This document shows, one piece after another, positions 34,803 to 44,037 of a DNA stretch of 64,000 bases. How positions within the stretch are numbered: position 1 is the stretch's first letter; the number at the start of each line of letters is the position of its first letter. The DNA comes from Ktedonosporobacter rubrisoli. Lineage in GTDB: Bacteria > Chloroflexota > Ktedonobacteria > Ktedonobacterales > Ktedonobacteraceae. The DNA lies in the NCBI RefSeq assembly GCF_004208415.1, contig NZ_CP035758.1, positions 3,038,001 through 3,102,000 on the forward strand, given 5' to 3'. The translations under genes and the position numbers were made by a program. The notes below the pieces were generated by a model. The model was not told the origin of the DNA and did no database searches. It saw only the letters and a list, made by a program, of their open reading frames with translations.

Positions 34803-36560
34803 TTACTGATACTGGCTAGTGTTAGCGCAAGGAGTTTGTGTGGAAATGTATAAATTGGCCCAATCGGGTCGATAGGGGATGCCATAGTGCCCATAGGCGT
34901 TGTGGGGCCAGTTAACAACGCATGGTTTCACCACGTAGAAGGTCTGTTTCTGGCCTAACACGATCCAGGCCACATCATCGACAAGCTGCTGCTCTGCGTG
35001 AGCATAGAGCTTCATTCGCTCCTTGGGATCGCCGATACTGGAATCGGCTTTTACCAGCTCGTCGATAACCTGCTTTTGCGCAGGCGTATAGCCATAATTG
35101 GCATAATTAGAGCCTGAGCCTGGCGCGAACATCTGCGTTGTCCAGGATCGTGGATCGGGCGCGCCCTGCCAGCCGAGTGAGGCCGCCATAACGTTCTTAT
35201 TCCCGATCGTACCGTTAATATCGGCGATAAGTTTATTAAAGTCGACGGTGTTGATCTTGACGGAGATGCCCAGCGCGCTTTGCCACATTTGTTGCATAAC
35301 TGCCCACTGATCGCTAAGAGCTTGTGTACCAGCAACAGTTACCTCAAAAGAGATAGGAGGTAACGTCGCAGTCGTCAGCCCCTCTTCCTGTAAGCCTTCC
35401 TGGAAGAGCTTTTTGGCCAGAGCTGGATCACCGGCTGTACTCTTGACGCCAGCCGGTCCGCTGAGGTCGAGATTATAGCCAGCTGCCCCTTGAGGAATAA
35501 TATGGTTGGTTGGGATAATCGTGTTATGCCATACTTTGCTCGCGATGAGATCCTTATTGAGGGCCAGGGAAAAAGCCTGGCGGATCTTGATGTTGTTAAA
35601 CGGCTTGACCATGTAGTTCATTGTCGCGAAGCGGTTGCTGAGGGTGGGGTCTACGTGTAATTGCCCATTAGGTAGATTGCGAGCAGCTTCCGTATTAACT
35701 GTCGGCACAAACGAAAAGTCTACGCGATCAACCTGGTACTCCTTGTAGGTATTGTCAGCCGCCGAGTAGAGAGGCATCACCACTTTTTTCAGCTGTGGCT
35801 TTGGTCCAAAATAATTAGAATTGGGTACAAAGGTGAGAACCTTATTGTGCTCATAGCGTTGTAGTATCCAGGGACCAGAGCTGCCAGCGCCTTCGGTAAG
35901 GTGACCAACCCAGCCTGTACCATATTTCTCTACAAAACTCTTTTGCAGCACTGCGGCCCGTATAGAATTGAGCGAATCCAGCAGATAAGCCGCTGGTAAG
36001 CTGGTTTTGACAATAACAGTCTGGGGATCAGGAGCCAAAATGCTATCGCCAATAATTGTCTTGATCTGACCGGCAACCAGCTTATCTGCGTCCTTAATTA
36101 CGCCTAGCTCGGTAGCCGCAAAAGGAGATTTCGTCGCAGGCTGCAAGGCACGATCAAGGCTGTAGACAACATCTTCTGAAGTTAACGGGCTGCCGTCGCT
36201 GAACTTCAAGCCCGGTTTTAGATGGAATGTCCAACTCAGACCATCCGCGCTTTGTGAATAGGACTGAGCTAGCTCCGGCTGTATGTTTGCCTTATCATCA
36301 TATGTAACGAGATTGCTGAAGAGCATAGCTTCTGGCTGGCCTGAATAGACGTCGCTGATCTTAGGAGGGTCCAGGGTCGCGACATCTTGAACTCCGCCAA
36401 TAGGAAAAATAAGGATTTGCTGCTTCTCAGAAGCTTTATTGGAGGGTGCAGGGGTCGCGTTTGCCCCGTTGCCGCTAGTATTGCCGCTGCCACCACAGGC
36501 GGTTAGCAATATAGCGAAGACAATAAATAGAGAGAATAGAAAATGCCTTTTGTGATGCAT
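34803..36560 (-). CDS. Peptide/oligopeptide ABC transporter substrate-binding lipoprotein (SBP family 5)
   Basis: 585 residues. Lipoprotein signal ending at LLTACGG, then the family 5 fold with AQSYSQSADGLSWTFHLKPG, LKFSDGSPLTSEDVVYSLDRAL, YFGPKPQLKKVVMPLY and QAFSLALNKDLIASKVWHN. It captures peptides or other organic solutes outside the cell for an ABC importer, but no permease or ATPase gene is near. It is a close paralogue of the protein at 40695-42440 (the same LDRALQPATKS and IKTIIGDS blocks). AGGAG precedes ATG 36560; a longer frame to 36581 is less likely. Confidence 0.9.
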   Translation of the reverse strand: MHHKRHFLFSLFIVFAILLTACGGSGNTSGNGANATPAPSNKASEKQQILIFPIGGVQDVATLDPPKISDVYSGQPEAMLFSNLVTYDDKANIQPELAQSYSQSADGLSWTFHLKPGLKFSDGSPLTSEDVVYSLDRALQPATKSPFAATELGVIKDADKLVAGQIKTIIGDSILAPDPQTVIVKTSLPAAYLLDSLNSIRAAVLQKSFVEKYGTGWVGHLTEGAGSSGPWILQRYEHNKVLTFVPNSNYFGPKPQLKKVVMPLYSAADNTYKEYQVDRVDFSFVPTVNTEAARNLPNGQLHVDPTLSNRFATMNYMVKPFNNIKIRQAFSLALNKDLIASKVWHNTIIPTNHIIPQGAAGYNLDLSGPAGVKSTAGDPALAKKLFQEGLQEEGLTTATLPPISFEVTVAGTQALSDQWAVMQQMWQSALGISVKINTVDFNKLIADINGTIGNKNVMAASLGWQGAPDPRSWTTQMFAPGSGSNYANYGYTPAQKQVIDELVKADSSIGDPKERMKLYAHAEQQLVDDVAWIVLGQKQTFYVVKPCVVNWPHNAYGHYGIPYRPDWANLYISTQTPCANTSQYQ

Positions 36561-37078
36561 GAGGCAAATCTCCTTCTTCAAACCTAAAGTGGCGCTGAAA
36601 TTATTGGCTGGTCAGCATATTTTCCGTGGCATAACCTGAGCCAAGTGCAAAACTATTAAGTGGTAGTGACTCTGGGCGCATCACCTCCAATCTTATGTTT
36701 CGGGCTTTGCATAATAAAGATGAAATATATTATTTTACCCAACTATAAAAGTCAAAAGAAATAATGAAAGAAATAAAGCTAGAAGATTTATTCATGCATA
36801 TTACGTTTCTAGACTTAAAGCATTATAAGCTGTACAAAAATTTTCAGATAGTTATATTGGTATTATCTATACTACGTGCTGGGGATGTACAATCTCACCT
36901 GCATATAGAAGATTTATAAAGTTGAGCTGAGGTGAACGCTTGAAAATTGCGGATCGCGGGGGCTAGAATGAAGAGGAAACGTTTCCCCCCTTTATGATGA
37001 GCAGGTTATGCTAGATAAAATCTGCCTGAGCTTAGAAGACAGGGGAGAAAGCAAATATTTTATTTGAGGAAAGAGCAT
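36561..37078. other. AT-rich gap between divergent genes with a LacI-like palindrome
   Basis: No gene in 518 bases. The middle (36700-36920) is very AT-rich and probably holds promoters for the binding protein. At 36975-36986 GGAAACGTTTCC is a perfect 12-bp palindrome with the CG centre of LacI-family operators, 93 bases before the thioesterase start. Confidence 0.45.
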
Positions 37079-37516
37079 ATGCCACGAGTTAGTATCCAGG
37101 TGCGAGTTCCTTTTTCAGATGTGGACCGCACGGGACGCATCCACTTTACTGCTATGTTGCGCTACATGGAAGTTGCCGAACATGAATTAGTGCGTACGCT
37201 GGGCTTTCCACGGGCCACGTCTTTCGCCGACATCGAGTTTCCGCGGGTTCACGTATCCTGCGACTATCGACGAGCTGTGTGCTATGATGATCGGCTCAGT
37301 GTCGAAGCTAGGATAGCCCATGTAAGCCACAGCTCGTGGCGGGTCGCCTTCACTGCACGTCTTTTGCAGGAAGTTAGCAAGCAGGAAGGAGAACAAGCTC
37401 TTGTCGAAGGAGAGATTGCGGCTGAAGGCGAAATGACAATTGTGGCGCTTGATAAACTGACGGAGCGGGCCAGAGCTCTACCAGATGAGCTGCGGCAAGC
37501 TCTGACTTCTGATTGA
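37079..37516 (+). CDS. 4-hydroxybenzoyl-CoA-thioesterase-like (hot-dog) protein
   Basis: 145 residues with the hot-dog fold and the active-site block VPFSDVDRTGRIHFTAMLRYMEVAEHEL, where the Asp of DxDxxGxI(H/V) is the catalytic candidate. Such enzymes hydrolyse acyl-CoA or acyl-ACP thioesters. GAGGAAAG precedes ATG 37079; a start 15 bases upstream is unlikely. It faces away from the binding protein and converges on the RmlD-like gene. Confidence 0.85.
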   Translation: MPRVSIQVRVPFSDVDRTGRIHFTAMLRYMEVAEHELVRTLGFPRATSFADIEFPRVHVSCDYRRAVCYDDRLSVEARIAHVSHSSWRVAFTARLLQEVSKQEGEQALVEGEIAAEGEMTIVALDKLTERARALPDELRQALTSD

Positions 37517-37552
37517 TCCCCTTACCTTCTGGAAGCCGTATACTGGCGTAAT

Positions 37553-38407
37553 TTAGGTTCTTTGAGAATCCTGTCGGGCCAAAGCTTCGGGAACAGAAAG
37601 CACCTTGATATCCAGTAGCTTATGCATCAGGCTGGTATCCAAGGAAGTATCGGCAGGATATGGCGCATCAGCAAGCATGCGGGTGGGCAGAAGGCCCTGG
37701 CATGGCACATGCAGAGCTTCCATGGCCTGGCGATAAAAATCATAAACGCTTAACGCCGGGCCAGCTACATGAACGATACCGACATAAGGAGAGCAGGTGA
37801 GCTGGCTGATTGCCGGGGCTGCCTGCATGACCGCCAGCGGACTTTTCAGCATGTTGGTAAAATAGGAGAGTGTATCGCCGGCGAGAAGATGTTTGCGAAG
37901 ATTGTTAAGCCTGTGATCGAGGTTGCCAAGTGAGTAGCCATAGAGATAGCTGGGCCTGATGATACAAAAATCTGCGCATAGCTTTTGGACTATCTCTTCA
38001 AAGCATTGCAAGTTGCGACCGTAAGGCGTTGTTGGAGCAGGCATATCAGTTTCAGTGTATTTTCCTTGCTTGCCGTCGAAGATGCCATCGCTAGAGATAT
38101 AGATCACACGGCAACTCCGGCAGGCTTGTATGAGCCTGGTCGCTTGCAGCCTCAAGGTGGCGAAGTCATAGGCTGGATTAGCCGCTTCGTAGGCCATGGC
38201 AGCGGCAATAACGACAGTATCGATATGATGTTGCTCTAATAGCGGGTAGATCTCGTCTGTCCAGAAATCATAGCGCACCGAATGGGCAAAGTGTGCCGCT
38301 GAACGATGTGTAGGAATGACCTCGCATGTTTGTTGGAGCTGGGCCGTGAGCTCGCGTCCTAAATAACCTGCCGAACCTAGAAGTAATATTTGCTTGCTCC
38401 TTGACAC
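37553..38407 (-). CDS. RmlD-like NAD(P)-dependent sugar-nucleotide reductase
   Basis: 284 residues of the short-chain extended type: LLLGSAGYLGRELTAQLQ (GxxGxxG), YISSDGIFDGKQGKYTETDMPAPTTPYGRN with the YxxxK-like YGRN (Tyr but no Lys, instead Asn), and IIRPSYLYGYS. It is most like dTDP-4-dehydrorhamnose reductases, which usually have YGxxK; here the Lys appears replaced, so the substrate may differ. Start is GTG at 38407 with GGAGGG six bases before. A large nested hairpin lies just upstream. Confidence 0.8.
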   Translation of the reverse strand: MSRSKQILLLGSAGYLGRELTAQLQQTCEVIPTHRSAAHFAHSVRYDFWTDEIYPLLEQHHIDTVVIAAAMAYEAANPAYDFATLRLQATRLIQACRSCRVIYISSDGIFDGKQGKYTETDMPAPTTPYGRNLQCFEEIVQKLCADFCIIRPSYLYGYSLGNLDHRLNNLRKHLLAGDTLSYFTNMLKSPLAVMQAAPAISQLTCSPYVGIVHVAGPALSVYDFYRQAMEALHVPCQGLLPTRMLADAPYPADTSLDTSLMHKLLDIKVLSVPEALARQDSQRT

Positions 38408-38495
38408 TGTTTTCCCTCCTCCATAGGCTCTTTTCTAGAGGACCCTATCCATTATAATGTATGGCTGCTTTTGTCTGGACCTTGAGCTTTACCGT

Positions 38496-38555
38496 GCAGA
38501 GCAGGCTGCATACCTGTAACTGATTACAGGCTGCAGCCTATGGGTCGTGCTCTGC
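38496..38555. repeat. Nested 60-nt hairpin between two minus-strand genes
   Basis: Three stems stack: GCAGAGCA (38496-38503) with TGCTCTGC (38548-38555), AGGCTGCA (38503-38510) with TGCAGCCT (38532-38539), and CCTGTAA (38513-38519) with TTACAGG (38524-38530) around CTGA. On the minus strand it follows the carboxypeptidase stop by 28 bases. There is no T tract, so it is not a plain terminator; it could be an RNA processing or stability element or a remnant of a small mobile repeat. Confidence 0.6.
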
Positions 38556-38582
38556 TCAATGGCGAATATAGCTCAATCCGAG

Positions 38583-40145
38583 CTAGCTTTCAGGTGAGAG
38601 GTCGTAGATTTTCTCGAATTTTCCTGTCAGGTAGGACAGAAGATAATTTGGGTTCATTGACTCACCCGTCAGGCGAACCATGAGATCCTGCGGCAGGTAG
38701 GTGGCACCTATAGAATACATATGCTCGCTGAGCCATTGTAGGATAAAGGAAGTGTCGCCCCCGGCCAGCCGTTCCTTCAGATCTGGGAACTCGCTCTGGA
38801 GCTTTTTGAAGATCTGGGCTGCACAGATATTACCTATTGTATAGCCCTGGAAGCCGCCAAAGCCATCGGACCAGTGCATATCCTGTAAGACACCTACAGT
38901 ATCATTCTCGGGCTCTATCCCCAGATATTCGCGGTATTTTTCGTTCCAGAGGCGTGGCAGCGATTCTACAGAGATTTCACCATTGACCAGGACCTTCTCC
39001 AGCTCGAAACGAACCATGATATGTAGGTTGTAGGTGACTTCATCAGCCTCAACGCGAATCAAGCTGGGCTCGACCTTGTTGAGAGCTTGCACGAATGTGG
39101 GCAATGGAACTTCCGCGAAGTGTTGGGGGAAAGCCTCCTGAACCAGGGCAAATTTCTTCTGCCAGAAGGGCTCGGAGCGGCCGATGACATTCTCCCACAG
39201 GCGAGATTGCGATTCGTGGATGCCAGATGAAGCTCCGCCGGCTAACGGTGTGCGTAAGAGAGAGGGCGCGCTTCCCTGCTCATAGAGGGCGTGGCCGCCT
39301 TCGTGTAAAGCTGCCATAAGCGCCATCGGCAAAAACTGCTCGCTGTAGCGCACCGTGAAGCGTACGTCCAGCGGCGTGCCAAAGTCGATCATAAAAGGAT
39401 GTGCCGAGCTAGCAATCATACCACGCGTAAAGTCATAGCCAACGCTGGCGGCCATTTTCTTGCATAGGGCTTCTTGCTGGCTTATGGGAAAATTGCCGAA
39501 GAGGCAGGCAGTATCGATGGTTTTGCCGCTAGCCTGAATGCGTTTAAGTAGCCGGGTACTGACGTCGCGTATTGGTACAAATAGAGCCTCAACTTCGCTA
39601 GCTGTCAGACCGGGGTCGTGGAGATCGATCAATGCATCAAAGCGCGTCTCGGTATAACCCAGCCGATCGGCAATTTCGCGCTGTAGATGTACGGTACGCT
39701 GCAGCCAGGGGGCAAAGCTGGCAAAGTCGTTATTCTGTCGGGCTTTAACCCAGCTTTCCAGGCTAGCGACAGCCACTTTTGCCCTCTCTTCAACTAATTC
39801 GGGAGGCAATTTGGTTGCTTGATCATAGCTCCGGCGTGCATGACGCACAAGACTGCGGTCGGCATCTGTAAAGCGGCTTTGGCTAACCACGCCCTCTAGC
39901 TCTTGCAATAGTTTGCCCAGCGCAGGGTCCGACTGTCGTTCGTGGATGATTCCATCAAGGGTTGCTACCTGGTGCATGCGCGCTTCGCCAGCTCTTTCAG
40001 GCATCTGGGTATGCTGATCCCAGGATGCCAGGGCTTCCAGCTTTAGCAGGTCTGTAGTCTCCTGGACGCGCTTAAGTAAAGTGCTGATACGTTCATCGCT
40101 AGTTGTAAATTGCATAGTTTCTCCAGAGTTATTTTCTGACATCAT
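38583..40145 (-). CDS. Metallocarboxypeptidase, M32 (thermostable carboxypeptidase Taq) family
   Basis: 520 residues, normal for M32. The zinc motif is ALHEGGHALYEQG (HExxH, about residue 288), with the third Glu ligand in ESQSRLWENVIGRS. Other family blocks: LVDRS-like region and HFAEVPLPTFVQALNKVEPSLIRVEADEVTYNLHIMVRFELEK in order, YLGIEPENDTVGVLQDMHWSDG, GYTIGNICAAQIF. It removes C-terminal amino acids from peptides in the cytosol. AGGAG precedes the double ATG at 40145. Next to it lies a peptide-binding lipoprotein, consistent with use of imported peptides. Confidence 0.92.
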   Translation of the reverse strand: MMSENNSGETMQFTTSDERISTLLKRVQETTDLLKLEALASWDQHTQMPERAGEARMHQVATLDGIIHERQSDPALGKLLQELEGVVSQSRFTDADRSLVRHARRSYDQATKLPPELVEERAKVAVASLESWVKARQNNDFASFAPWLQRTVHLQREIADRLGYTETRFDALIDLHDPGLTASEVEALFVPIRDVSTRLLKRIQASGKTIDTACLFGNFPISQQEALCKKMAASVGYDFTRGMIASSAHPFMIDFGTPLDVRFTVRYSEQFLPMALMAALHEGGHALYEQGSAPSLLRTPLAGGASSGIHESQSRLWENVIGRSEPFWQKKFALVQEAFPQHFAEVPLPTFVQALNKVEPSLIRVEADEVTYNLHIMVRFELEKVLVNGEISVESLPRLWNEKYREYLGIEPENDTVGVLQDMHWSDGFGGFQGYTIGNICAAQIFKKLQSEFPDLKERLAGGDTSFILQWLSEHMYSIGATYLPQDLMVRLTGESMNPNYLLSYLTGKFEKIYDLSPES

Positions 40146-40694
40146 CCGATCTTTCTCCTGAGAATGAATTTATGGCTTGCTGCTAGCCATCGTGCAAAGT
40201 GAGTACTGTTTAGTCGTACTATCGGCCAAGCGTTTTAGAGAGATTGCTTGCGTACTCCATTGACGAGCGATACCACCTGGAGTATAGCAAACATCGTAAA
40301 ATGTGTAAGCTTGCGGGTGCTTGCATGTTCTCTAAAAGCCCTGGTAAGCCACTGTGAACGCTCTGCTATACTCTATTATATGCTACAAATATGGCCTACA
40401 GGCCCCAATTCGTGCACTTTTTTACCACCCATGAAAAAATGTGAGTTTTAGCAAGCAAGAGACGTAATACTACTACAAGATGAAGAGATTCTAGTAGTCT
40501 ACTGCACCAGACTCATTTATCGTGTTTGGGTATATTAACTGCGGGCCTCCCATGCAGAAATAGAAAAAGAATCACCTTCATATAGATTACAACAAATCAT
40601 TCTTGTAATTATAAGGAAGGATGAGTGTAAAATAGGAATAGGAGTATTTCATTATTGAGCATATCAATAGCAATAAGGAGGAATATTTTCCAGC
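40146..40694. promoter_or_regulatory. 549-bp divergent regulatory region with TrmB-like and ATTACAA repeats
   Basis: No gene. AATACTACTAC (40466-40476) and CTAGTAGT (40491-40498) resemble the TACTAC/GTAGTA operator of the TrmB operon at 30866-30908. Closer to the binding protein gene, ATTACAA (40586-40592) and TTGTAAT (40603-40609) form an exact inverted repeat extended by TATA/ATA. These may control the substrate-binding protein. A link to the TrmB protein is a hypothesis. Confidence 0.4.
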
Positions 40695-42440
40695 ATGAGA
40701 TCTCTGCATAAGATCCTGCTACCCGTCTGTTTGCTAAGCGCCCTGCTCATTACTGCCTGCGGAGGCAATCCGAGTAATTCACAGACTACACAACATGCCA
40801 AGGCGCCTGACAACAAGCAAGTTCTGGTCAGTGTGTATGCTGCAGGAGCAGGTGTTTCCGATTTTAGCACTATCGATCCCGCGCTCGCCTATGATGTACC
40901 AGGGGTTACCGCCGTTAGTTCAATATTTACCGGTCTGGTAGCCCTTGATGATAACTTGCAGATGCATGGGCAAATGGCCCAATCGTGGGAGCGCTCTTCT
41001 GATGGGTTAACCTGGACATTTCACCTCAAGCCCAACTTGAAATTTAGTGATGGTACCCCTCTTACCTCGCACGATATTGCGTATAGCATTGATCGCGCGC
41101 TGCAGCCGGCCACCAAGTCTACCACAGCTCTCTACTATATGGGGTATATCAAGGATAGTGATAAGCTAAACGGAGGGTCCATAAAGACGATTATTGGAGA
41201 TAGCCTGCTCACCCCCGACGATAACACACTCAAAATCGTCGTGAGCAAGCCCATCGCCTTTTTCCTTGATACGCTAACTTATCCCTGTGCGTACACCGTC
41301 GAGAAGAGCCTGATCGACAAATATGGCTCGCGGTGGACCGATCACATGGATGAGGGCGGTAGCACAGGGCCATTTAAGATGAAGCGCTACACCCATAACA
41401 CAGAGCTTGTGCTGGTCCCCAATACTAATTATTATGGTCCTAAGCCCCAACTGAAGGAGCTTGTTTACCCTCTCTATAAAAATGCTGATACCACACGCAA
41501 GGATTATCTTACCGATCGCCTCGATGATACCGGCATTCCGCTTTCGAACTATGATCAGGACAAGACGCGTAAAGACTTCTGGAGCGTACCCTATCTGAGT
41601 ATTGAATATCTGGCAATGAACTTTACCAAGAAGCCTTTCGATAATCTTCACATTCGCCAGGCTTTTGCCCTTGCCATAAATAAGGACTTGATTGCCTCAA
41701 ATATCTGGAAAGGATCGTACGTAGCTACTAACCACATTGTTCCCCAGGGGATGTATGGTTATGATGCAGGGCTAACCGGGCCTGAAGGAGTCAAAGGGAC
41801 GGCTGGCGATCCCGCCAAGGCCAAACAACTGCTCCAACAAGGTATCCAGGAAGGTGGATATGGTAGCATCAATCAACTGCCCCCGATCACGTTAACCTAT
41901 GCCAGCAGCGGAGTGCAAGCCTATCGTGATACGATGGCAGCATTACAGCAGATGTGGCAGCAAGTGCTGGGCGTAAACGTGAAGCTTAGCGATATTGACG
42001 CTAATACGATGAGTAGCAATACAACAAATGGCGTCTCCGCTAATCCATATCAATTCTATGCAGGCTACTGGGGCGCTGATTACCCCGATCCGCAGGACTG
42101 GCTCACTATTCAGTTTGGCAAAGATGCAGCTGACAACAGTATGGGGTTTGGGCAGAATAAGGGTCCCAATGCTCAGGCAGAGCAGGCCTTGCAAGACCAG
42201 ATGGTACAGGCCGATGTGATGCAGGACCCTGATGCTCGCCTGGCCACATACAATAAGATTGAACAGGGTGTTGTCAACTCTGTCGGCTGGACATCGTTAG
42301 TGCAGAAGTCGCAATATGGTTTGCGCAAACCCTGCGTCCAGGGTTTTAAGATCACTTCCCTGCAACTGACGCCTCCCGATGACTGGGGTAACATTTATAT
42401 CTCAACAGATTCGCCCTGTGCGAACGCCACTGTTTCGTAG
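40695..42440 (+). CDS. Second peptide-type ABC substrate-binding lipoprotein (SBP family 5)
   Basis: 581 residues. Lipobox LLITACGG, then SWERSSDGLTWTFHLKPNLKFSDGTPL and DIAYSIDRALQPATKS as in family 5. Compared with the paralogue at 34803-36560 the order of blocks is the same with clear sequence similarity throughout. No permease or ATPase is adjacent, so it must share a transporter encoded elsewhere. AAGGAGG lies 12 bases upstream. A strong terminator follows. Its neighbour is the M32 carboxypeptidase, divergently transcribed. Confidence 0.9.
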   Translation: MRSLHKILLPVCLLSALLITACGGNPSNSQTTQHAKAPDNKQVLVSVYAAGAGVSDFSTIDPALAYDVPGVTAVSSIFTGLVALDDNLQMHGQMAQSWERSSDGLTWTFHLKPNLKFSDGTPLTSHDIAYSIDRALQPATKSTTALYYMGYIKDSDKLNGGSIKTIIGDSLLTPDDNTLKIVVSKPIAFFLDTLTYPCAYTVEKSLIDKYGSRWTDHMDEGGSTGPFKMKRYTHNTELVLVPNTNYYGPKPQLKELVYPLYKNADTTRKDYLTDRLDDTGIPLSNYDQDKTRKDFWSVPYLSIEYLAMNFTKKPFDNLHIRQAFALAINKDLIASNIWKGSYVATNHIVPQGMYGYDAGLTGPEGVKGTAGDPAKAKQLLQQGIQEGGYGSINQLPPITLTYASSGVQAYRDTMAALQQMWQQVLGVNVKLSDIDANTMSSNTTNGVSANPYQFYAGYWGADYPDPQDWLTIQFGKDAADNSMGFGQNKGPNAQAEQALQDQMVQADVMQDPDARLATYNKIEQGVVNSVGWTSLVQKSQYGLRKPCVQGFKITSLQLTPPDDWGNIYISTDSPCANATVS

Positions 42441-42455
42441 AAGGTTGCCAAACGC

Positions 42456-42488
42456 AAGAGCCGCTGGGAACTTTTCTCAGAGGCTCTT
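42456..42488 (+). terminator. Terminator of the second binding protein gene
   Basis: AAGAGCC (42456-42462) pairs with GGCTCTT (42482-42488), and the inner CTGGGAA / TTCTCAG extends the stem with one G-T pair. TTCTT follows. It lies 16 bases after the stop. Confidence 0.75.
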
Positions 42489-42608
42489 TTCTTATGCGAT
42501 AATAACAAACGGCGAGAAATACAGATCTGCTAACCGCTGTATTTCTTTGGCGATATATTGATAAACTTTTATGTTTTTGAGTTCTTATTTGTTGGGGAAA
42601 GGAGTTCC

Positions 42609-43163
42609 ATGTTTACATATGATCTGGGAGAAGGAGCAGCTTTACAAATTCTAGAGCTGCACCAGGCTTCGGCTTTGCTTGAATTTGTCAAAGAGAATCG
42701 AGAGTACCTGGGGAAATGGATGGGATGGGCGAAAGATATGCAGACCCGGGAAGATGCCGAAGGCTTCATCAAGCGAGGGCTTACACGCTTCAATGAAAAT
42801 GGCTTGCCCTGGGTGGGCATCTGGCTCGAAGGGCGCATGGCCGGTGGTATCCTCTTCTTTCCCGTGGATGAGGCCATCAACTCAACGGAGATTGGCTATT
42901 GGCTTGGTCAACAGGTGGCGGGGCGAGGCTTAATGACGCGTGCGCTTAGATCTATGCTGCGCTATCCATTTGAATTTCTCAAGCTGAATCGGGTCGGGCT
43001 GCAGGCAGATGTGCGGAATATACGCTCACGCGCCGTAGCCGAGCGGCTGGGCTTTACATTTGAGGGGATTCGCCGGCAAAGCTGGATGCACGATGGCCAG
43101 CTCATCGATCTGGCCACCTATTCTTTATTGGCTCATGAGTGGCGAGAGCTACAACAGCACTGA
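42609..43163 (+). CDS. GNAT acetyltransferase, RimL/RimJ type
   Basis: 184 residues. The pattern LEFVKENREYLGKWMGWAKD at the start and the acetyl-CoA site YWLGQQVAGRGLMTRALRSML (QxxGxG/A) followed by RVGLQADVRNIRSRAVAERLGFTFEGIRR identify a RimL-like ribosomal-protein or small-molecule N-acetyltransferase. GGGGAAAGGAG lies six bases before ATG 42609; the longer frame from 42558 has none. It is a single gene with no informative partners. Confidence 0.88.
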   Translation: MFTYDLGEGAALQILELHQASALLEFVKENREYLGKWMGWAKDMQTREDAEGFIKRGLTRFNENGLPWVGIWLEGRMAGGILFFPVDEAINSTEIGYWLGQQVAGRGLMTRALRSMLRYPFEFLKLNRVGLQADVRNIRSRAVAERLGFTFEGIRRQSWMHDGQLIDLATYSLLAHEWRELQQH

Positions 43164-43322
43164 TAAAGAATCAGCATAAATCCAGTTTTAAGGGAAATAA
43201 GCACCTCTTTATCTTCCTCCTGTCTCTAATCCTGGGAAGACAATGATGGGTTTCGGGAACACGATATCTCAAAACTATGACCAGCAGGCCATCTGCCATT
43301 TGTCCTGCTGGCCAGATATGGG
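43164..43322. other. Gap after the acetyltransferase gene
   Basis: No gene or strong hairpin seen. Confidence 0.4.
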
Positions 43323-43476
43323 TCAGCGCATCCAAACCTGAACGCCTAAAGGTTTAATACGCTGGCCCATCATATGCCCAATTTCACTGAGTTCCCCACA
43401 GCCGATAGTCTTACTGAGGCAAAAGCATTCCTTCAATCGCCATTGGCCTGTCTCGGGACAAACCTTAAGCTTTCAT
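43323..43476 (-). other. Possible small Cys-rich protein, out of frame by one base
   Basis: An ATG at 43476 with AGAGGAAAG before it opens a frame that stops after three codons, but the neighbouring frame (one base off, at an AAA run) is open to the stop at 43323 and would encode about 50 residues with four Cys (VCPETGQW, ECFCLSKTIGCGELSEIG). It follows the small membrane protein gene by 60 bases on the same strand. Given the other single-base shifts in this window, a real small gene with a sequence error is possible, but the evidence is thin. Confidence 0.25.
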
Positions 43477-43536
43477 TATCTCTTTCCTCTTGGATCTTAT
43501 GAGCAGACCTATCGTCGTAAACACAAGTTGACATCC

Positions 43537-43938
43537 TTAAGATACCTGGATCACTTCTTTGCCGGCAACTAGCTTCTGTGTGCTCTCTATATATTGTCCA
43601 CAAATTCTTTCGATCAGGATAACAGCAGCTGCTCCAATAAGCAGATGAGCCACCCGGATCAGCCAGTGGAAATCCCCTGTGAGGATCAGCATCTGGGTTC
43701 TCCCAAACACTGGAACAATGATGGTCATGACAATAGCTACGATCCCCAGAACTCTGAGTCCCCTGGTGAATATGGCAACAATACCTGCGACCAGAAGTGC
43801 GAGAGCGACTAAAAAACCAAAAAGCATATGAATCTCGATAAAGCTAATATGGAAAAACCAGTGCAGCAGGCCAAGAATAAGTGCTCCTACGCCGGCAAGT
43901 TGCCCTGCCCGCATAAGAATGCGTATAAAAATTGACAT
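43537..43938 (-). CDS. Small four-helix membrane protein
   Basis: 133 residues with four hydrophobic helices (GVGALILGLLHWFFH, HMLFGFLVALALLVAGIVAIF, GLRVLGIVAIVMTIIVPVFG, WLIRVAHLLIGAAAVILIERICG). Paired His residues in helices 1, 2 and 4 recall small haem-binding membrane proteins, which is not proof. AAAGGAG lies 8 bases before ATG 43938; the frame to 43983 is less likely. No family recognised. Confidence 0.65.
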   Translation of the reverse strand: MSIFIRILMRAGQLAGVGALILGLLHWFFHISFIEIHMLFGFLVALALLVAGIVAIFTRGLRVLGIVAIVMTIIVPVFGRTQMLILTGDFHWLIRVAHLLIGAAAVILIERICGQYIESTQKLVAGKEVIQVS

Positions 43939-44037
43939 AGAGGGACTCCTTTTTCTCACTACTTGTAAAATGAGGTGTTTCAAGCCTCGACACGCGCGGG
44001 CCGATTTGTAGTTGTCGCCGCTTCTGAACCCATGCGG

